A DNA stretch of 64,000 nucleotides from Rotaria sordida (taxonomy: Eukaryota > Rotifera > Eurotatoria > Philodinida > Philodinidae). The stretch covers positions 124,001 to 188,000 of the forward strand of contig CAJNOL010000082.1 of the NCBI GenBank assembly GCA_905250125.1, in the 5' to 3' direction. Below the pieces are notes generated by a model, which saw only the letters and a program-made list of their open reading frames with translations, was not told the origin of the DNA and did not search any database. This document shows positions 47,054-60,221 of this stretch, one piece after another. A program made the position numbers and the translations under genes. Position 1 is the first letter of the stretch, and every line of letters starts with the position of its first letter.

Positions 47054-49976
47054 GTGATTTTAGAATATTTTATTATCAGTGGTGTGTGTGTGACAGGAAA
47101 TGAATATTTTTAATCAAATAAATTTGTAGATTTAAAAAGAATTATTTTCGGTAATGATTATGATTGAAATTCTTTGGACAGAAAAATAGGAGATTTGATA
47201 CCGAAAGCCATTATACGAACAAAAGATCTTCAAAAATACGATTAAGAAGAGAAAAACAAATTGCGAAAAAAAAAACAAAATAAATCGCCTTGCAGAATCA
47301 ATATACGCATTGTTGTTATGTTGTTGTGACTATTATAGTGGTGGCAGTACATTCATTTTTTTTCTGTTGCAACAATACACTTCTATTCTCGATGCACGCA
47401 GCCATTCAAGTATAGAGCAATAATAACATAACGAAGAGAGAGAGAGACACAGACAGAAAGAATAAAGGAAGAGAAAATAATCGGCTCTGATTCTTGAAAC
47501 CTGAAGATTATAAACTGATAAATTCTTTCTTTTTTTTTTAAATAAAAAAAAAAGAAGGAAATATTTCACTTACATCATCTCCAGAATGTTTGTTCATTTT
47601 TATGATTTGACAAAAAAAAAAAAAAAAAAAAGATTGATATGAAAAAGAACACTTGATACAATACTCGTTCACATAAAAAAAAAAATTCTCTCTCAATTAA
47701 AAATGATTGACAACTTCTAAAAGGAAAGAAAAAAAAATTCCATCGGTTTTTTAATTAAAGAACATTTTCACTTGAACAAACGGGAGACCAGCAGGAGAAG
47801 GAGCAGGGGGTCAGAACGAAAGTTTAATATTTCAAAAGTTCACATTATTTCTTTTTTCTTTCGTTCATTAAGAAAAAAAGAATTATATATTATGGCAATT
47901 ATTTGCACTTTGTCAACAATCGAATATACTATAAAGTATCGATTTCAAACAAGATCTTATTTCTCTGTGCATAGAAATAAATAAGATAGTAATTTTTATT
48001 TTATCAGGTTGTGTGAAAAGTTGTGATTTTTTTTTATGAAATTCTAAAAAAAATTTAACTTGAAAAGTTTCTTAATCTGTGCATTTTACATACATCTAGG
48101 GAGAGGAAAGTTATCGTAATATAAGTCAAAACAAGCTATTACCATTTTGCTTTACTTGTTATTCAACCTGGTTTTCTTAGCAACCGCCAGTGCCATGTTT
48201 GATTATAAAAAATATTTAGAGACATCTATACAAATTTGATTATTGGACAAATGTTACTTGGGTTTTTCCTACTGCAATTGAAATTTTTTTTTTTCTATTT
48301 TGTATGACTAAATATCAATTTAATATTCCATTGGTTATATTTTGTTTTATATATATATATATATATATTAATATTCTAGTGGAACATTTAAATTCCAATA
48401 ATTTTGCCATAATTTTATTACTAACATAAATAACAATTATTTATGAAATTTTAAAATTATATTTGTGAGTTCATTTTTTTATTTATTTTAGTTGTCTACT
48501 CATCATTCTATTGTAAGTTCTTTCCTAAATTATGAAGATATTTTTGAAATTTTATGCGTCTACTTTCTTTTACTAAATTCATTTCTATTTGTAGTTTGAG
48601 TAAGAATAGAATATTGACAATTCCACTTTCGAGAGTTTCGATTATTTTTTTTTTCTCTGTATTATGTCTTTATAATACGATCTACTCTGTATGGTTAGTT
48701 GATTTTGACAGCACTTGAGAACTATGGTTTTGTATAGAATGACTTTTCAAATTCCGAGAGATTCGGTTTCCTACTAATGTATTAGAAGACAAGTAGTGAC
48801 TTTTATAAGTAGACACCATGCCTATCAAATACTCAATGGTGTTTTATGTCTTATTATTTTGAAAAACCAGAAATAATCAATGAAAATTTTTTTTATAAAC
48901 TTGAGATTTATTTCTTCCAATGATTTGATCAAGAATATAATTTACTTAATTGTTCGTAGAATTTATTTTGATTTGATGAATATTTTTCTAATTATCTAAA
49001 TTTTATATTTATTTTTAAAATGATATGTTTGAATCTAATGCATTGTCTATTAGAGTTTTTTTTCTCTACAATTACGTTTATTTTTCAATGATGGACAAAG
49101 AAAAGGCCTATACATTCACATGAAACCATGCATTTTCCAATTAATGTCATATTTTCAATAACAAACGATAATTAAATTTACTAGAAGTTAAATAAAAAGA
49201 GCGCTTACAACATAGAAAAAAATAATTCTATTTACCCAAAAATAGAATAAAAATAATAGAAAACATTCGGATTTTTTTGTCTGAATTATCAAACAATAAT
49301 ATTTGAAAACGAGAAGAAACAGTCTTTCAATATATCTACAATAGGTTAAATTAAGAGAATGAAGGTTTGAAGCCAATAGTTTAGGTCAATGGTCACTATG
49401 TGAGAATTCTTGTGTTTGCCTCCGAAATTGGATTCCAACTTCGAAAAGTTTTTTCTTTTTTTGAGTATCAAAAAATCATTACTAGAAAATGGCAAGTTGA
49501 GATTTTGAAAAGATCGATCGATTATTATTTTTCCAGAAAATTTTTTATTCTTTGGAATACCTGATCAATGATAAGAATCGAAAATAACCTATATGAATAT
49601 CATTTGAAAAATCTATTTGCAAAATTTCTAAATAATAACTGTTTGATATTCGAGATCATTTTAGTAATTCTGATAATACAGAAATTTTTTTTGAGCTAGT
49701 ATATTTATTGCTTTGTTCTTGATATGTGCTAATGTGAATATTTCTCGGGTGTGAATTTTTTGTTTTTTTTGAAACTTATTTATGAAGACTTCGAGAAGGA
49801 TTTTTCTCAATCATTTCACCTTCGTCGAAGTCAGAGTTCTATGCAAAACTGTAATGTTTAGTGAATATATTCATACTCATCTATTATATATTTAATTCTT
49901 AATAAACAAGAAACATATCTATTCGAGTTGAGAATATATAAAAAGACAATAAATGATTATTTTCTATTTCTAGATA
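47054..49976. other. Divergent intergenic region
   Basis: 2.9 kb between the TTLL start and the coiled-coil gene start. It contains GA-rich and TA microsatellites (near 47437-47460 and 48349-48368) and A/T runs. Small frames have no domain. No gene supported. Confidence 0.5.
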
Positions 49977-50588
49977 ATGTTTCATCATCATCATCATAAA
50001 CGTCATCGATCACGATCATGTTCACGTTCACCAGTGAACAAACGTGACTCTCAACAAAATCGAAATAATGATCGATCAAAGGATTATGATAGACGAGCTG
50101 ATTCTAATGAACGGCATTATCATTCAAGTGAGTATTTTTCAATAAATTATTAAAAAATTCATTTCTCTAATTATTTAGTTCAATCAAATAGACAATATCA
50201 TTATGTTCCTTCACCAGTTTTGACTATGTCAATTGATGAAATCATAAGTAATGGTGAAAAACATCCACCTGTTGTTCAAGCATTTATTCATGAAGTATTA
50301 CTTGAACGAAAAAAACGACAATTAACGGAAGAAAAATTAAATATATATGAACATGATTATGCACATTTACGTGTTCAACATGAAACAGCACTTAATAATA
50401 TGACATTATTAAAACATGAATATGATCGATGTAGACTTGATTTAAAAAATTGTGCTATTGAATTAAATCAATTACATCACAATAATCATCAATTAAGAAT
50501 ACGTATTGATGATCTTTTAAATAATAACCAACAACATTCATATACAAATGAAGAAATATTCTATGCTAAACGACAACGAAAATATTAA
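49977..50588 (+). CDS. Coiled-coil protein with RS/His-rich N-terminus, unknown
   Basis: Exons 49977-50127 and 50179-50588 (51-bp phase-1 intron) give 186 residues. The start is a His run followed by an Arg/Ser-rich segment (KRHRSRSCSRSP), as in nuclear speckle or splicing-related proteins. Residues ~70-165 are rich in Glu, Lys, Leu and Gln with heptad-like spacing (LLERKKRQLTEEKLNIYEHD onward), predicted coiled coil. The end is basic (FYAKRQRKY). No enzymatic domain. A nuclear RNA-processing adaptor is a guess from composition only. The splice junction is supported by an open frame on both sides and canonical GTGAGT and TTTAG signals. Confidence 0.7.
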
Positions 50589-53278
50589 ATTAAATTTAAA
50601 TAACTATAAGGATTGATATTTTATTGTGAATTTATGATTAGAAGAACATCTATTTCTCACAATAACTAGCAGCAAATAATATATAATCATATGATTGTTA
50701 AGATATTTTTTAGTCTAAGTTACATTCCTTTTGTATTTATGTATATATGTAGCAGTTGAAATATTTTTATTGTACTCAAAGGAATTAGTTTTTGTTTTGT
50801 TTTGTTTTGTTTTGTTGTCGTCTGTTGTCTGTTGTTGTTTTTCTGTAATATTTCAAGTTATGTTTTGTATATAAAAATGAACATAACTTTATTTGGGTTT
50901 GAATAGATTGATTTCTTTTTTTAATTTGAAGAAAATAGATAATTAAAAAAAAGAAAAGAATCAAAGTAACGGGCGATCGAAAAGTAATTAAATTAGACAA
51001 AACATTCATTGACTTTTCTGTCTCTTAAAGAAGACTGAAGAAATTTGAAAACATTAGGTTAAAATCAAAAATTCTCTAGAACTTTTAGATGCGTGAAACA
51101 TTAAATTTGGACGAAGAAAATTGTCATTTTGTGCAGCAATAGTCTCCTTTATTGCATATGTTATAATACCAATTTTCCAGTATAGAATTAAAGACGAAAT
51201 TATTCTTTACAGAGTGATATAAGAATCAAGAGTTGTAGAACAATTATTCAGGAATGGTCGAACTTACTTTACAAGTTTGTTTTCTATAGAAATCGAGAAA
51301 TTTACCGAAATTAACACGGTGTTCCTTACCCCAGAAATAGTCAATATTGACAAAGGACTTGCAAGAAACTAATGATTGATATACTAGTTTTTGTAGAGAA
51401 ATATTTACTCTTTCATTCTCTGGTATTTAAGAAAATCTATGTTATAAACATTATTCAATTTAATACATTTCCAAAATCAAAGATTTATTTTTCAAATGAT
51501 TACAAGAAAAAAATAGAATTATTAATTACAATTCAAAAAATAAAACTAAAAATATTTTCATGATTTAAAGGTGCATCACGTACGGAAACCATGCTATTAA
51601 ATATTTTTGATAAATTATTATTCTCTTGATGTCACGGTTTTCTTTTTTCCGTTCTTATTTTGATAAAATGTTCTCAATTATTAGTTCATTGTAAAAAATC
51701 GTCTAAAACATGTTGTCGATACTTAAGAGGATTATTATTAGTTGCTTTTGTTGTAAAATCTTGAAGAAAATTTTGTTTTGTATTTTTCATAATTGCTTTT
51801 TTTCCAGTACCGATTGGGCTTGAAATGGTTGAATCTTATTTTTAATAGTCGATGAATTCTTATGTTTTGAATCAGTAGTAATCAATTTTAATAATGAAAT
51901 TTGAGAAAAAAAACCCATGATCAACATGATTAAGAGCTGGTGTAGTTTTTTTTAGTAATAGGAAGAAAAAAAGGGAAATTTTTGATGAATGATTCTTGTA
52001 TGTGTATTATCAATAACAAGATTAGCTTGACGAAAATTTAGAAGTTTATTGAAAAATTGATGTTGTTTATATGGAATTTTTTGGTCACTTTTTTTATTGA
52101 TACTATCAGCTTGATAATGAACTATAGCTGTATTCTTAAAACGATATTATGGTCGATTGTCAAGTCTTTGAAGAAATGGATTATTTATAGACTTATTGTT
52201 CGAGGCTATTATAATTTAATTATTGAACATATGAAAAGAACGCATATGATTCTGTTATTCATGTGAAAATTGTTGAAGATGAAAATTTGGATGATGAATA
52301 TTCGATGGCTTTGTTATTTGTTTTAATTGCTGATTCAATTAAAAATTGAACTATTGAACAGCTGATATTAAATTAATGGAAAAATAAAATATTACAATGG
52401 TAAATGCAATTTGTATGATACTTCTTTTTTTTTGTCGAAATAGACACAATAAATGGCAAATGGTTTTGCATATGTAATGGTACACAAAGAAAAGGAAGCG
52501 AAAACTTAATAGGTGATTAATACAATCGGTCACATCATGTATAGAATATTATTTGATGTAACCATAAGAAAAATAAATGTCTGATACGATATCAAAAAAA
52601 GTATAAATGTATCTGATATTTATATATTATTTCACTACATTATAATCAATTCATTTTTGTTTTTAATGATACTAATGTAAATTTATGCGAAATAATTGTA
52701 ATTAGATTTGCTTTGAATTGGTAGAAATGAATCATTGAAAGATTTATTTTCAGAACTTTTATTAAAATTTTTAAAGAATCAACTATATAGTAAATTCAAT
52801 TGAACTAATTGTTCTACTGATGCAATTGATTTAAAAGTCATCGAATAATGGGATTTAACTATGAAAAACTAGTTCAATTATTTTACTTTTTTTTTAAATA
52901 AAATTGAATCAATACAATATATATTTGACAATGATCATAAATTGATGAATGAATTTTTGAAATTTACTGACTCGGTAGTAAAGGTAATCATATATAATTT
53001 CATTTGCTCTAAGACAATAATATCATAACAATAAAGAGAGAAATAAACAGCTTACAAATAATAATATAACTTAAAATAAAAATCATATATATGTATAGTT
53101 TTTTAAATAATATGACGTCACTTATTGTGCGCATGTAAAATCACTGTATTTTTCCGATAGTCGTACAAATCAAAAACTGAACAAGTTATTTATGAGCAAG
53201 AAAGAAAGATAAATATGGTAGATTCAAAATATGATATCCACCGGATGTATTACAACGTTTATGTGTCATTTTTTTTGT
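50589..53278. other. Convergent intergenic region
   Basis: 2.7 kb between the coiled-coil gene and the ARMC3 stop. Its left part is A/T-run sequence with a TTTTG repeat near 50792-50815. It also contains the decayed coding stretch at 51690-52350. Nothing else recognised. Confidence 0.5.
51690..52350 (-). pseudogene. Decayed Asn/Gln-rich coding stretch
   Basis: On the minus strand this region reads as protein-like sequence with host-like codon use (for example NTAIVHYQADSINKKSDQ, QANLVIDNTHTRI, DFTTKATNNNPLKYRQHV) but with several stops and frame changes that no GT-AG intron removes. The last segment ends at a natural-looking stop near 51690. I read it as a dead gene copy or gene end; the family is not recognised. 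It could instead be a gene with unusual splicing. Confidence 0.35.
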
Positions 53279-56200
53279 TTAAGAGAGTATTGTGTAAATT
53301 CGAGCATCAGAAGAATTGGCAAGAATTAGTCGACCTGGTTCATGAAGTATATCGACAATCCATGTTTTAGCAGGATATCGAACGCTCTAGAATATCAAAA
53401 TGATCGTTAATATATTAAATGTATTTAATAACAAACAAAAAACAGTAATTAGCAAAATTCTATTTAACATGTAATAGACATACTAATTGTGTAGATTTGT
53501 CATATAATATGAACTTTTCTTTATTACAAACTGAATTATACAATAAAATCTGTTTGTCATTATTTTTGAAGAATGTATTTTCTAATTTTCTTAATGATTC
53601 ACGGATTTGTTCAATAGATTCATCATCGAAAGAATTACATTTTATTGTCTTATAAATTGAATATTGATCATCATTTGACATTTGATCAAAATCTTTATTT
53701 ATCATGTTTAATCGAAAGCTTTCTATCTCAATTTTTACTTTTATTTGTTTTTAATGCAAACAAAACAAAAAAAACATTTGAATATAAAGATAAACTAAAA
53801 TTCTCATCATACTATTGCAAAGGTATAAAGTGTCAGCAATCGAAATATGAACAAAAAATTTTTTTATCATGGTTGAATAGAGCTGCCTATTAAAAAAGGT
53901 TGTTTTTGATATATTCAGACGATGATTTTATAGTGAAACTTAGGTTGCAAAAAAATACATAAAAATCTACACTATGTTGTCTCAGAACTTGTTATTATAT
54001 TCTCTTCATGGAAATAAATTAAATGTATAAATGAAAATAAACATATTGAGGCTACTGAAACTTGATGCGTTTGACGTCTTTTAATTTTTATTAGCCTTTC
54101 GGATATTTTACAACCTAAGTTTTATTACAAGGTTATTGTCTGAATATGTCAGCAACAACTTTGTTTTTTTATAGGTAACTCAACGAGCTCTATCCAATCG
54201 TCACAAAAAAAACTTTTTTCTCAAATTTCGAATTGCCGATGCCTTACAAAAAATGATAGTATAATTATAATTTTAATAGATAACATACCCCGGATGATTC
54301 ACCAAGAATAACTTCATTCCAAGCACGATTATAATTGCCTCGTGTTAATGTACACGGTATTCCAAGTCGATCAGCTAATGTCTATAACATAAAAATTTGT
54401 TTTTTTTTCTAATTTTTCTCTATTTTAAATTTTTCAAAATATTTACTTTGAATAAAAATGCTCGTTGAGCATGAATACCTTTTCGTACTCGACCAATTGG
54501 TATGACATTTGAATGAAGTTCAGCTTTTAATTGATTCATAGCTACTTCATAACCAAATGTAGCTACATCATCAGGTGAGATTGTACCACCCATTTTTTCA
54601 CTTACAAATCTTTAGGCAAAAAATAAATAAATAAAAAAGAAAAATTTATTGAAATTTTACCTTGCTAAAGTAGATATTTGTTCTGATAATGGTACTCTTA
54701 TAATTTGTGGTTGAATTTCTTCAAGATACATTTGAAAATCTGGATCAGCTGTTGGTTTATAACCTGATTTCTTTATAAAGAAGAAAAAACAAAATTCAAT
54801 AAAACAAAAGAAAATTTCCTACCGAATTTGAACTAGTTACTCCTGATAAATCTTTTTCAGTAGGTTTTTTATCTTCCGATACATCTCGTTTATCACTTGT
54901 TTTATCTTTTTTCGAACGACTAAAATCAATACATTAATTATTAAAGATTAACATTAAATTCATCGTATAAATAAATAAAAAAAAAAAACATTGAGTGAGT
55001 AAGTGAAGGAAGAAAAAAAAAGCCATGCATATGTATATTAATAAAGCATATTAAATTTTAATGTTAACATGATTGTCATACCTGGATTGATCTACAGAAC
55101 TGCAGATTAGATATAGCTTATCCAACTAGATTTCTAATTGAGGGAAAAAAAAAAGATCAAACTTACCTTCTTCCATCTTTATCTTTGCCTGATGATTTTG
55201 GTGTTTTTGCAGTACGTCCAGTAGTAGTAGTAGTAGTACCTAGTTTTTCTTTGCTTTCTGAACTTTTCCTATATTAAAATGAATTATTTTATTTTTAAAA
55301 AGTTTTCTTTATCAAACAAGATATAGAATACAAATGAGAAGAAAAACTAAAACCTACATCGCCGTTACTGATGTAGAAAGATTATCATCAGAAGAAAATG
55401 GCACTCGAGAAATATCATCATCATAAGATCCTCCTGTAGTAGTAGTAGTCCATTGTGTAACACTGAACAAATAAAAAACAGTAACACACAAACTCACACA
55501 CATTGATAATAGTGTAAAAACCATGTGTGAGTAAAATAATTAAAAAAAAAAGATGATTCAAATAGAGACATGCAATATAGAATAATTTTTCTGAATGATA
55601 AAAACAAAAAAATATACTTACGAATCAGTTTGTGTAGGTGTAACAATAATAACTTTAGTTCTATAAGTGATATAACATTGATTGCGTGCAAAGCAAAAAA
55701 TGTTGGAATGGTGGAAAAATGTGCTTTGTTTTTTGTTTTTTTAATATTGACGAAAACAAAATTAACTGAACAAAAACAAATCATTCTCTTACTTTTTTTC
55801 GGGTGCATATAGAAGTAAAATTGGTCGACGATCATTTACTTCTTCAGCAGCAAGTTCTTCAATAGTTAAAAATGTTCCACCATCTCGAACAGGTCCCATA
55901 TCATAAAATCCATCTGTTGTTATATTATTACTTTCTTCAAAAACACAAAAAATTTAATTGTATAATAAAAGATAATTAATCTAACCTAATCGTCCAAGAT
56001 ATGAATATTTTGCTGATAAATGACTATCAAGAATTTTTTGTAAAGCCATTTCAGTAAATTTACTCTTACGTGATTCAGATGTATTTAAATCACGTACTAT
56101 TTCAAGTGCTCTTAAAATGAATAATAAAAATAAAAATAAATAAAAATGAAATAAATATTTAAATACCCATGTCGAAGAATTTCAATTGCTATAGCTTGTT

Positions 56201-59200
56201 CTATACAAAGAACACTAATAGCAAAACAAGCATTACGACGAACTTCATCATGATTTGATTTTAATAAACTGACAAGATGTGGAATAATTGGTTGATTATT
56301 TATTATCTGATAGATTAACAAAAAAAAGATAAAATAAATATTTTTATTCTTTATCAATTCTTACATCTTCTCGAGCTTTTTGATCGATACCATAAGCTGA
56401 TAAAACCATAGCTGCTTTTGCTTGTGCTAATTCATAACTAAAATAAAGGGTTTTTTTTTGTGTTAGACATATAGAAATTTCCAAGTCCAAACAAAAACAC
56501 CAGAAATCAATGGAATTCAGAATATTGTCTCCAAATTTCATTGGTTTTCGATGTTTTTCATGCTGATTCCAGTGTTTAATACCTTGCCTGTAATGGTACA
56601 AGAAGATTTTTTATAAGACCTTTCTCCAAAATATTTGTGCGTACAACTTGATCAGTTGAACAATTAGCCAATGTAACACATGCATATGCTTTTGTTGTAT
56701 CTTTCTCATCATTCAATAAACGAATTAATACTTCAAGACCTCCTTGATCTTGTAATTCCCTATATATACAATTAAATAGTTATCAATATATTAGTTTTTA
56801 TGCTAGGACTTTTCGTCGTATGATCAATCATTATGGATAAAATACTGCAATATTTTATAATGAAATATAATTTTGTATCATCAATGAGAATTTTTTTTTT
56901 CTTTGTAGAAAGAAATGAGGAAATGCTATAATCTCTAAAAAACAAAACCAAACATTGAATACTTAATTGATAATAAAAGGATTGACATATTTATAAAACT
57001 TATAAAGTTTTTTTGATATTATATTAGAAGAATGTTTTGTATCAAAAGTCTTTTAAACTGTCTTAATTAAATAAAATTTCAGAATCAAACTGCAAATGTT
57101 TTGTATATTTCTTGTTGTCTATATAAGTTTTGAAAGTGTGTCCATTCTTAGGTTATACAAGATTTCAGTACTAATAGCATTAGTATTGACTTTTTTTCTG
57201 AAGATAAAAAGTTTTGATTCTTCATTTTAGTAGTATTACAATATCTTCTATGAAAGAGATATTGTACTCATGAATCATACGTCTCCCACATTTCTGAGAA
57301 GGTATGAGCGCGGATTTTGCCTTCATCGTCATATCCAGATCTTCTTAGAAAGGTGAGAGAATAATTTTTTTTATCTCTCACTATTCAAGTTTTTTCTTTG
57401 CATTTCATCATTAGTTTCTACAAAAAATGTGATTGATGATGCACAATTATATTGTAATATTTATATTTTTGGTTGAAAAAAAAAGAATACGTCCAAGATA
57501 TTTTCTTGGCCACGTAAGCATCTCAAACGTATCAGTCTGGGTAATATAAAACGACATTTTGATTCTTAATAATTCTAGAGAAGAATCAGAATCTAGAGGA
57601 TTCCAGGAAACTTTCAACCAAAAAATATATCAATTCATTTTATCCATTCGATGAATTTTTTCTAAGAAAAAGTCCAATTACTCTTCTTATCAAATAATAT
57701 ACCTAATATTATTTGGATTACTTTGTGTTAAATTCGACATAGCCAATGTAGAAAATTCTCGTAAACGTGGATTATCTTTTTGCATCATTTGTACAAGTGT
57801 TAGAATACCATCTAGACTCATATATAACACATATGAATAAAGTCAAAATAAAACACAAGACAAAAAAAACATAAACAAACCATTATTTCGAATTGTTTCT
57901 CGACTTAACATACTTTCTGCCATGACTGCTAATGCTTGACATGCTGCTATACGTACTTCATCATTATCACCAAGTAAAAGAAATACCATAGCACGTTCAG
58001 CATCTTGTTCTGCAAAAATTTTTCGATTTTGTGCTAGAAAAACGAAAGGAGAAACAAATTTTTTATTTCTTTACAATCCAATGTTTAAAAAAAATCGGAA
58101 ATTCAATCAAGTGCTTGTGAAATAAACAAAAGAAAATTAAGGTGTGTGTATTTTTTTTTCTTCTCAATCTGTGTACTTTGTTTTTAGAATTTATTTTCTC
58201 TTTAATCATTTAACTCAACCTACGTTCTGGTCCAGTATTTAATCCTAAAGATAATATATTTGTTTGTTTTTTTTTTCTGTTGTCTTCTCAAAATTTAATT
58301 TTTCATTATGTTTTTTATTTTTTATTACGTTTTCTAGCTGCACGTCCAATAGCTTTTGCTGCAGCTGCTTGTACAGCTGGTACAACACTATCTTGTACAA
58401 ATTGCATTAATCGTTTAAGTCCACCATTTGATTGAATAAGCTAAAATATTCAAAATAAAGAAAATAAGATAAACAAAAAAAAGTTTTTATTTTAACGAAC
58501 ATCAAGACATTCAGTATCTTCTAAAAGATTTGCTAATGCATTTAAACAATGAACATGAACATCTTTTGTTTCATCTAATCCAATAAAATCAATCATTCGA
58601 TCAAGTCCACCAATATCTCTTATAACAGCACGATTAAATGGATCTGTAGCTAATTTTTGTATACAATTACAAACAGTTTCAGTTATTTGTGGATATTCTG
58701 ATTTAAGATTATTTAATATTGGTTCAATACCATTTAATTCACGTATAAGACTTCGTGCATTAAAATCATCAAGTATACGATCAACAGTTGATAAAGAATT
58801 AAATTTAATATCAGGATCTGTTTCATTAATTAATCTTATTAATGGTTGAAGAACATTTAATTGAAGTACTTGAGATTTTGTTGAATAATCATTACACATA
58901 TAACGAAGCCAATAAACAGAAAATTCATTTGTTAATTGTTCATCTATTTAAAATTATTCAAAATAAAAAAAAAAATAATTGAAAAACAAAGCCCTACGTT
59001 CAGGTGATAAAAGAGAAATCATATGTGGAATACAATCAATTTTACGAAGATGTCGTCGAATATCCGCTATAAAAATAAAAGAAGATTAAAAAGAAAAAAA
59101 TCTTGCTTTTCTTTTATTAATGAAAATATTTTACGATGAGCAGCCATTACTCCAAAAACCATTGTTGCATTTCGTTGTACAATTGGATTTTCATGATGAG

Positions 59201-59719
59201 TTAATGTAAATAAAATATCAGTTGCACCCATTTCATGTAACATTAATTTATTTCCATCACTTTTATCAGCAAATTTAAATAAAGAATCACATGCTCGGAT
59301 TAAAACTGTATCTTCTGTACTACGTAAACAAACAACAGCTGTTTGAGCTCCTTTGACATCAAGTTTCAATGGTTCGAACTACATACATAATAAATGTTAA
59401 TAAGTTAATAGTTAACAAAAAAAGGAAACAAGAAAAATAATAGATACAGTATGTATGGATTCCAATGGTACATCGGGACCAACTTTAATAGAGATACCAC
59501 TAGCAAAACTTGTTCGTTTATTCATTTTTAACAAATGAAATATAACTAACTATTTTTATTCTGTTTCTCTTAGTTTCAAATGGGATTATATTAAATGTGA
59601 CTCACAGTTTCATCAATTGCTTTTTCTTCTTGTTGTCGAGGTTTGCCTCCCTTCGCCGTATTAGGTGCTGGTGTCTTACCAGTAGCAGCTGATGATGAAA
59701 CTTTACCACCTTTGACCAT
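53279..59719 (-). CDS. ARMC3: Armadillo repeat-containing protein 3
   Basis: Twenty-one exons: 59719-59606, 59549-59448, 59378-59135, 59066-58998, 58943-58501, 58440-58329, 58033-57881, 57811-57703, 56759-56583, 56437-56365, 56306-56167, 56110-55986, 55934-55793, 55660-55622, 55462-55358, 55268-55167, 54919-54823, 54770-54661, 54609-54447, 54381-54289 and 53386-53279, giving 939 residues (human 872). About ten armadillo repeats run from FEPLKLDVKGAQTAVVCL to VRRNACFAISVLC. A linker (DGFYDMGPVRDGGTFLTIEE) and a Lys/Ser-rich stretch follow, then the C-terminal EDR1-like domain: NVIPIGRVRKGIHAQRAFLF, LADRLGIPCTLTRGNYNRAW, TWIVDILHEPGRLI. All blocks align in order with human ARMC3, a protein of motile cilia and sperm flagella. 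Exon 2 is the least certain: its acceptor was chosen for phase. Intron 8 (0.9 kb) and intron 20 (0.9 kb) are long. Confidence 0.93.
53460..53705 (-). CDS. Small open frame nested in last ARMC3 intron
   Basis: 81 codons (MINKDFDQMSNDDQYSIYKT at the start) with host-like codon use and a helical, charged middle (SIEQIRESLRKLENTFFKNN). It lies inside the 902-bp last ARMC3 intron on the same strand. The frame stays open upstream to an AG near 53733, so it could be an alternative exon. Its phase does not fit the neighbouring ARMC3 exons (both phase 0), so I do not include it in ARMC3. It may be a nested small gene, a relic, or chance. Confidence 0.25.
   Translation of the reverse strand: MINKDFDQMSNDDQYSIYKTIKCNSFDDESIEQIRESLRKLENTFFKNNDKQILLYNSVCNKEKFILYDKSTQLVCLLHVK
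58224..58244 (-). other. Candidate 21-nt cassette microexon of ARMC3
   Basis: Between exons 6 and 7, a 21-nt segment encoding RLNTGPE is preceded by a T-rich tract ending TTTAG and followed by GTAGGT. Its phase (1-1) matches both neighbours, so inclusion adds exactly seven residues. Skipping gives ARKPQNRK, the same length as the human protein; inclusion inserts into the loop between armadillo helices. Confidence 0.4.
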
Positions 59720-60221
59720 TGTATTGATCTTTTTGAATAGATAAATAGATTTATATATGAATAAATATATATATATATGTATAAGAATGAAGTGTCAAAT
59801 TTTTACTCAAACAAGTGAGTGGTTGTTTTATAGGAAAGACACACTGCTACTACTACTACGGCAACCAACTTGACAACCATTTTATATGTTTTATATTATT
59901 GCTTCCTTGTGAACAGCCATAATATGGAAAAATGAAATTGTTCTATGTTATAGTATGCAGAATTTTTCTAGATAAATTTTATTTATATTATAATAAAAAT
60001 AATGAATATTTTACAAAATCTTGTTTAAATAGATGTCACTATCATCATGAGATGATTTTTAACTTATGTCTTCCTTTTACTTTTCTTTCGTTCTATAATA
60101 AATTCTAAATTATTAGTCAAGTAGTTTATTTTTATTATACATAAAAAAGAAAGTTATTTTTAAAAGACAAGGAGGTGCATATGTTATTGTATATAATTAT
60201 AATTTACGTATATAATATCAA
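59720..60221. other. Spacer upstream of ARMC3
   Basis: About 500 bp between the ARMC3 start and the stop of the BTB gene on the same strand. AT-rich with a TA run near 59765. It presumably holds the ARMC3 promoter and the BTB gene 3' UTR; no specific element identified. Confidence 0.5.

Noticed and set aside
52057-52266. 69-codon plus-strand frame
   Set aside because: It is the antisense of the decayed Asn/Gln-rich stretch, whose minus strand has the better codon use.
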